From assembly GCA_027452145.1 (NCBI GenBank), contig DAIDHB010000053.1:1-41207 (forward strand): DNA of 41,207 bases, read 5' to 3'. This document shows, piece after piece, positions 37,037-41,207 of this stretch; the stretch's first letter is position 1; the number at the start of each line of letters is the position of its first letter. The translations under genes were made by a program, and so were the position numbers. The stretch comes from Planctomycetales bacterium (GTDB lineage Bacteria; Planctomycetota; Planctomycetia; Isosphaerales; Isosphaeraceae). The notes under the pieces were generated by a model. The model searched no databases, was not told the origin of the DNA, and worked only from the letters and a program-made list of their open reading frames with translations.

Positions 37037-37666
37037 ACGGCCGTGCCGCTTCACATAGCCGAGGTGGCGCCAGGAAGCCTCGCGCGAGGGATCGAAATGG
37101 ATGGCGGTCGTGATGTGGGCCAGTGCCTCGCCCTCCAGCCCATTCGCCCGGCACCAGATCCCCAGGTTGGCGTGGGCCCGGGCCAGTTCGTGCCTCTTCG
37201 TGCCCCGAACTTTCTCCAGGCCCTCCACCAGCCGGGCGTTCCCCAGGGTTGCCTGGTTCAATCGCTCGATTCTCCGGCAGAGCCGCCCGAGACGAACCTC
37301 CTTCTCCTCCAGCTCGTCCCGCCGCCGGTTGTACTCCGCCAGCCTCGCCGATCGTTGTTCATCGGTCCCGAAACGCTCGCCGACTCGATCCAACGATTCC
37401 CAGCGACCCTCGAAGTGGATCTGGCCGAGGAGCCCGCGCGCCGTCGCGTTGCCGGGGTCGGTCAGCACCGCCTGCGCCAGGTGCCTGAGGCGCTGCGCAT
37501 CCAGCCCGTGCGCCTCGCACCAGAGCGCCAGCTTGACCTGCGCCGGCGCGTCCCTGCCGGCCTTTCGCCGGAGGGCGTCATAGGTCTTCAGATCCTGGGA
37601 GGAAGGTGGCCCATCCCCGGGCAGGGCGACGAGCAGGCCGCTCCAGAGCAGGGCCGCGCAAAGCAT
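37034..37666 (-). CDS. upstream part of the interrupted HEAT/Hint gene (signal peptide and helical repeats)
   Basis: The 210-residue protein begins with a signal peptide ('MLCAALLWSGLLVALPGDG'); ATG 37666 has GGGAGG exactly 7 bases upstream. Helical, TPR-like repeats follow: 'LKTYDALRRKAGRDAP', 'LALWCEAHGL', 'ARAHANLGIWCRANGLEGEAL', 'AIHFDPSREASWRHLGYVKRHGR'. The frame stops at TGA 37036-37034. Beyond it the same frame stays open for 51 codons ('NNPEKAAAEENEE', 'HWAPLLRKWKAWLGD') into the HEAT/Hint part. In related planctomycete proteins, as I recall them, the motif continues 'GRW', so TGA replaces a Trp TGG. If real, this yields a secreted helical-repeat fragment without the Hint domain. Confidence 0.75.
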   Translation of the reverse strand: MLCAALLWSGLLVALPGDGPPSSQDLKTYDALRRKAGRDAPAQVKLALWCEAHGLDAQRLRHLAQAVLTDPGNATARGLLGQIHFEGRWESLDRVGERFGTDEQRSARLAEYNRRRDELEEKEVRLGRLCRRIERLNQATLGNARLVEGLEKVRGTKRHELARAHANLGIWCRANGLEGEALAHITTAIHFDPSREASWRHLGYVKRHGR

Positions 37667-38054
37667 GACGATACCTCCCGGCGTGGGTGTCGGTGTGGAT
37701 GGCTCGAATTTCATCCTACCAGATATGTGGCCAGCGTCCACGACCAGGTCGTCGACGTGGTGGTGTCGCGGCCACGGAGAAGCCGATGGCCCCGAAAAGG
37801 GAACGCGACCAGAATCAAATTAATATACATGTAAATTTTTGTTATTTGTATTATTTTCATGTGACGCCTGTGCTTCGTGTGTCCTCCCAGTCTTCCCCGG
37901 GCCGCGGCCCGACAGGTTGACTATATAACTGATGGGCAATACAATCATCTTGTGGTAGCTCATGCCTCCGGGTCGCGGCCAGCGTGGCTCCCTGGGGGAA
38001 GGAATTCCGACGGAGGCGATCCGCCGATCCCGGGCTCCATCGCGAGGACGATCC
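37667..38054. other. divergent intergenic region with an AT-rich island
   Basis: These 388 bp separate the start of the interrupted Hint gene (minus) from the flavoprotein gene (plus). Bases ~37808-37862 are strikingly AT-rich for this genome (runs like 'aaatttttgttatttg'), and a near-consensus promoter lies at 37917-37945. No protein gene is seen. Confidence 0.7.
37917..37945 (+). promoter_or_regulatory. near-consensus sigma-70-type promoter for the flavoprotein gene
   Basis: TTGACT (37917-37922) and TACAAT (37940-37945) are separated by 17 bases; each matches 5 of 6 consensus positions. Transcription would begin near 37952 and give a leader of ~100 nt before ATG 38055. Confidence 0.7.
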
Positions 38055-39509
38055 ATGGCACGCCTCGTCATCCTGGGCGCGGGGATCGCGGGACACACCG
38101 CGGCCCTGCACGCCCGTCGCAAGCTCGGCGAGGACCACGAGGTGGTCGTGGTCTCGCCCAATAGCCGGTGGAACTGGATCCCGTCGAACATCTGGGTGGG
38201 TGTCGGCGTGATGACGCCCGAGCAGGTGACCTTCCCGCTGGCGCCCGTCTACGAGAAGACGGGGGTGATCTTCCACCAGGCTCGGGCGGTCAGCCTCCAT
38301 CCCGAGGGGGACGAGGGAGCGGCCCGGCCTTATGTCATGGTCGAATCCACCGAGCCCGGGAAGGCCGGCGCCCGGGAGCGGGTGGAGTACGACTATCTGA
38401 TCAACGCCACCGGCCCGCGGCTCCATTTCGATGCCACCGAGGGCCTGGGCCCGGAGAAGAACAGCCTCTCCGTCTGCACCGCCGGCCACGCCGCGCAGGC
38501 CTCGTCGGCGCTCGACGAGGCGGTGGCGCGGATGCGGCACGGGGAGCAGCAGACGTTCCTCATCGGCACCGGCCACGGCACCTGCACCTGCCAGGGTGCG
38601 GCCTTCGAGTACCTGTTCAATCTCGAGTTCGAGCTGCGCCGCCGCGGCGTCCGAGACCGGGCGCGGATCGTCTGGATCTCCAACGAGCACGAGCTGGGCG
38701 ACTTCGGGATGGGTGGCATGTTCATCCGCCGGGGCGGATACATCACGCACAGCCGGGTCTTCACCGAGTCGCTGTACACCGAGCGGGGCGTCGAGTGGAT
38801 CACCCGTGCGGCCGTCAAGCAGGTCGATCGCGGCGAGGTCCATTACGAGACTCTCGACGGCCGGGAGGAGTCGATCCGTTCCGACTTCGCGATGCTGCTT
38901 CCGCCGTTCTCCGGCGTCGGGCTCCGGGCGTTCGACCGCGAGGGTTCGGAGATCACCGGGTCGGTGTTCGCGCCCAGCAACTTCATGTATGTCGACGGCG
39001 ACTACGCGAAGAAGCCTTATGAGGAGTGGCTCCCGTCGGACTGGCCCGAGACGTACCGCTCGCCCCGGTACGACAACATTTACGCCGTCGGGATCGCCTT
39101 CGCGCCGCCGCACGCGATCTCCCGGCCGATGTTCAGCCCGTCGGGGACGCCGATCTACCCGACGCCCCCCCGGACGGGGATGCCCTCGGCGGTGATGGCG
39201 CGCCAGGTCGCCTTCAACATCGTCGACCGGATGGAGGGGCGCGAGGGGACCACGCGGACGGCGTCGATGGCCAGGATGGGGGCGGCCTGCATCGCCTCGG
39301 CCGGCGCCAGTGCCCTGAGGGGGACGGCCGTCTCCATGACGGTCTACCCGATCATCCCCGATTTCCAGAAGTATCCCGACACCGGGCGCGACATCCATTA
39401 CACCTCCGGCGAGATCGGCCTCGCCGGGCACTGGATCAAGCACCTGCTCCATTTCGCGTTCATGTACAAGGCAAAGGCCCGTCCCTTCTGGACGGCGATC
39501 CCCGAGTGA
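38055..39509 (+). CDS. sulfide:quinone oxidoreductase-like FAD protein
   Basis: The 484-residue flavoprotein begins with a dinucleotide-binding 'LVILGAGIAGHTAA' (G8-x-G10-x-x-G13) and has the two-Rossmann layout of the SQR/FCSD/NDH-2 family. Cys141, Cys177, Cys179 ('GHGTCTCQGAAFEY') and Cys412 are placed where SQR enzymes carry redox Cys, so sulfide oxidation with electron transfer to membrane quinone is the best guess. The C-terminal ~60 residues include amphipathic stretches ('LAGHWIKHLLHFAFMYKAKA') suited to membrane contact. ATG 38055 is chosen because the FAD motif starts there and GAGG lies ~8 bases upstream; the longer frame to 37962 is unsupported. A 48-residue gene follows 30 bases later. 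A different sulfur- or quinone-linked substrate cannot be excluded. Confidence 0.85.
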   Translation: MARLVILGAGIAGHTAALHARRKLGEDHEVVVVSPNSRWNWIPSNIWVGVGVMTPEQVTFPLAPVYEKTGVIFHQARAVSLHPEGDEGAARPYVMVESTEPGKAGARERVEYDYLINATGPRLHFDATEGLGPEKNSLSVCTAGHAAQASSALDEAVARMRHGEQQTFLIGTGHGTCTCQGAAFEYLFNLEFELRRRGVRDRARIVWISNEHELGDFGMGGMFIRRGGYITHSRVFTESLYTERGVEWITRAAVKQVDRGEVHYETLDGREESIRSDFAMLLPPFSGVGLRAFDREGSEITGSVFAPSNFMYVDGDYAKKPYEEWLPSDWPETYRSPRYDNIYAVGIAFAPPHAISRPMFSPSGTPIYPTPPRTGMPSAVMARQVAFNIVDRMEGREGTTRTASMARMGAACIASAGASALRGTAVSMTVYPIIPDFQKYPDTGRDIHYTSGEIGLAGHWIKHLLHFAFMYKAKARPFWTAIPE

Positions 39510-39539
39510 CCCTACCCCACCGAGTGCGAGAGGTGTCCC

Positions 39540-39686
39540 ATGTCGGTCCGCAGGCCGTTCGAACAGTCGTACTACCCGCCCGTCCCGACGCCCCTGACGA
39601 AGGCGATGCGGACGAACTGGGTCTGGCAATTCGTCCGATTCATCGTGATCAACATCCGCATGCTCCGGATGGTCCGGATGCACTGA
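39540..39686 (+). CDS. 48-residue small protein behind the flavoprotein gene
   Basis: ATG 39540 lies 30 bases after the flavoprotein stop, with GAGAGG 7-8 bases upstream. The 48 residues run from 'MSVRRPFEQSYYPPVPTPL' through one amphipathic-to-hydrophobic helix ('WVWQFVRFIVINIRMLRMV') and end 'RMH'. Spacing and ribosome site argue for a true operon partner rather than chance. The basic/hydrophobic helix could bind the membrane and help recruit the quinone reductase, which is inference. No known family is recognised. Confidence 0.65.
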   Translation: MSVRRPFEQSYYPPVPTPLTKAMRTNWVWQFVRFIVINIRMLRMVRMH

Positions 39687-39965
39687 TCGAGGACTGATCG
39701 AGCCCGCCCGGTCCGCGAATCTCTGCGCGACCGGCCGGCCCATCGGTTGAGCCCGGCGGATCATGAGCGCGGGGCCGAGGGCGCGGGCTCGGGGCAGATG
39801 CCGTCGGGCGCGTCGGGCGGGCCATGGGCTGCCGCATCATTGCGGCGCGGGATGGCGAGCGGGGACCGCTCCGACGAGCCGATCGAAATCGCTCGCTTCC
39901 ATCAGGCCCCGGCCGTCCAACGCCGTGAATCCCGGCCCGCGGAGCGGGTCCGCTGGACCGCGAGG

Positions 39966-40301
39966 CTAAACAGGTCGCGTCTCCAGCGCGACGGCGACCT
40001 GGGGGTACTCCAGGAGCAACCCCGGGTCGTCCGTCCGGTCCCGCCACGCCAGCATCCGCGGCCGGACGCCAGGCCCGCCGACCCGGCGGCTGTACTCGAT
40101 CACTCGCCCGCCGGCCGTGACGAGCACCCCGTGCTCGACCCCGTATTCGTCCTCGGCGAACGCAGCGAGCAGGGTGGCGCCGGGGCTCACCTGTCGCCGG
40201 CGAAGCGCCCGCCGGAGAGCCTCCCACGTTGGGTCGCCGCGCAGGAGGGCGGTTAGCTCCTCGACCTCCTGCCGGTACAACCGCTGCTGGTCAGGTGTCA
40301 T
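39966..40301 (-). CDS. hypothetical protein, 111 residues
   Basis: The frame starting at ATG 40301 (GAGG ~13 bases upstream) encodes 'MTPDQQRLYRQEVEELTAL', then 'DPTWEALRRALRRRQVSPG', 'AAFAEDEYGVEHGVLVTAGG' and a C-terminal 'GLLLEYPQVAVALETRPV'. The helical beginning and alternating beta pattern look like a real small soluble protein, without signal peptide. I do not recognise the family. The longer in-frame extension to 40688 overlaps the neighbouring gene and is compositional. It lies ~106 bp downstream of another hypothetical on the same strand, so the two may be co-transcribed. Confidence 0.6.
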   Translation of the reverse strand: MTPDQQRLYRQEVEELTALLRGDPTWEALRRALRRRQVSPGATLLAAFAEDEYGVEHGVLVTAGGRVIEYSRRVGGPGVRPRMLAWRDRTDDPGLLLEYPQVAVALETRPV

Positions 40302-40407
40302 CTTCGGAGCGGCCTCACGCCGTGGATCAGCGGCCCGGCGGAGCGGGCTCCGCTGCATCGCCTCGTGAGGCCGATCACCAGGGCGATCAACGAAGCCGCA
40401 ACCTGTG

Positions 40408-40842
40408 CTAGGCGGGGTCCCGCCGGACCGAGCGTACCCACTGCCGGATGCCTTCGCGCCACTCGTCGGCCTTCGCGCGGTCTTCTGCGGCCAGGTTGTC
40501 GACGTCGAATACCCATTCCGTGACCTCGCGGAACAATGCGAGGTCGTCGTGATCCTCCTCGATCGCACCGAGTCGTGCGGTACATCGAACCCGCTGGCGA
40601 CCGGCCCACGCGGCGAGCGCCTGCCGATCGTCCTCGGTAACCGGCCGCTCCTTGCCGCGGACGTCCCCGCGACAGTGGACCATACCACCCAGGGAACTCA
40701 TCCCGTAGTCGAGCCCCCGGTCCTCGAAGAAGGCTCGCAGGGCCTCCGAGAACCGTTCCCTGGTATAGGGCGGGTTCTGATAGGGGACGAACTCGAAATC
40801 GTACAGTAAGAGCGGCTTGCCCAAACGGGAGCCCTCCGGCAT
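40408..40842 (-). CDS. hypothetical protein, 144 residues (possible YggL/DUF469 resemblance)
   Basis: The protein contains 'LLYDFEFVPYQNPPYTRERF', a central 'YGMSSLGGMVHCRGDV', 'VTEDDRQALAAWAGRQ' and an acidic, Trp-containing C-terminus ('EWREGIRQWVRSV'). The middle is loosely like the YggL/DUF469 pattern (Gly-rich strand, then 'T-E-x-x-R-x-x-x-x-x-W'), but the match is from memory and weak. No signal peptide. No clear ribosome site precedes ATG 40842, so the start is uncertain. It lies between a transposase remnant and the 111-residue hypothetical on the same strand. Confidence 0.6.
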   Translation of the reverse strand: MPEGSRLGKPLLLYDFEFVPYQNPPYTRERFSEALRAFFEDRGLDYGMSSLGGMVHCRGDVRGKERPVTEDDRQALAAWAGRQRVRCTARLGAIEEDHDDLALFREVTEWVFDVDNLAAEDRAKADEWREGIRQWVRSVRRDPA

Positions 40843-40963
40843 GTAACGTCGAAACTCGGCCGCCGGCGAGGCCGGTCCGCCGCAAAGAGAGGTCAGGCGC
40901 GGCCACCGATGACCGTACCATCGTCGAAGTGCAAAAAGGACAGGCCGAATGCCGCGAAGATTG

Positions 40964-41207
40964 TCAGAAACCCTTAATCGGCAACATCTTCCGCAGCTCC
41001 GATCGGGGTTTAGTCATCCGATAGTACTGCTTCGGCCTCCGCTTGACCACCCGCGGCTCGACCCGACCCGGCCGCGCCGGGTTGACCTTCAGGACCGAGA
41101 CGTCCCCATCCCCCTCCGTCCCGATCAGCCAGCGGATCGTGTCGATCACGCTGATCCGCTCCGGTGCCACGTCCTGCACCCGCGCCGACTCCGTCGTCAA
41201 CGACCGC
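40964..41207 (-). CDS. C-terminal end of an IS4-like transposase (5' part outside window)
   Basis: The minus-strand frame is open to the right edge; the visible ~80 residues are 'ERISVIDTIRWLIG', then 'VNPARPGRVEPRVVKRRPKQY' (motif position about residues 39-59 of the visible part) and 'MTKPRSELRKMLP'. This basic NP-x-R-P-x-R-x-EPR-x-x-KRRPKQY ending is typical of IS4-type transposases of planctomycetes and other bacteria. The catalytic DDE core would lie beyond the window, so intactness is unknown. The right edge of the window is therefore probably within or next to a mobile element. Confidence 0.8.
   Translation of the reverse strand, partial: RSLTTESARVQDVAPERISVIDTIRWLIGTEGDGDVSVLKVNPARPGRVEPRVVKRRPKQYYRMTKPRSELRKMLPIKGF

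Overview
The window is 41.2 kb of GC-rich DNA that most resembles a planctomycete of the Isosphaeraceae type (Singulisphaera, Aquisphaera or Paludisphaera relatives). This rests on remembered family features, not a search. The clues are two proteins with the planctomycete N-terminal 'VE-x-x-E-x-R-x-x-LS' (LEPR-XLL-like) tag, a long MBG-repeat exoprotein ending in a DUF4214-like segment, a HEAT-plus-Hint protein of a planctomycete kind, lpxB, and a free-standing periplasmic TPR protein resembling the C-termini of planctomycete Ser/Thr kinases. No rRNA, tRNA or CRISPR array was recognised.

Left part (1-14.8 kb). The window opens inside a repetitive secreted protein built on 477-bp tandem units. 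Convergent to it is lpxB (lipid A synthesis). Next come a His-rich small exported protein and a tightly coupled three-gene operon: thioredoxin-fold membrane protein, hybrid histidine kinase (HK-REC-REC-HPt) and REC-GGDEF diguanylate cyclase. Both junctions are 4-base ATGA overlaps, which suggests a redox- or metal-sensing route to c-di-GMP. An RRM/glycine-rich RNA-binding gene and rpsU follow on the minus strand, an order known from cyanobacterial cold-regulated clusters. A Tat-exported aldo/keto reductase, a conserved hypothetical and a second LEPR-XLL-like protein close this part.

Centre (14.9-34.1 kb). Nine genes lie on the minus strand, transcribed from 34.1 kb down to 14.9 kb: RND permease, adaptor A, adaptor B, PDZ protein, then a second RND permease, adaptor C, TPR protein and two TolC-like outer-membrane factors. 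This is a duplicated tripartite efflux system with uneven subunit numbers (2 permeases, 3 lipoprotein adaptors, 2 outer-membrane channels) and two unusual accessory proteins.

Right part (34.1-41.2 kb). A 1.5-kb gap without a convincing protein gene holds three perfect tetraloop hairpins, the last a textbook intrinsic terminator, and so may encode a small RNA. It also holds a direct-repeat/inverted-repeat motif of operator type. Beyond it is a HEAT/Hint gene interrupted by a single in-frame TGA at a position where relatives appear to carry Trp. Then, behind a near-consensus promoter, come a sulfide:quinone reductase-like flavoprotein and a 48-residue small protein. Two hypothetical genes and the C-terminal end of an IS4-like transposase complete the window.
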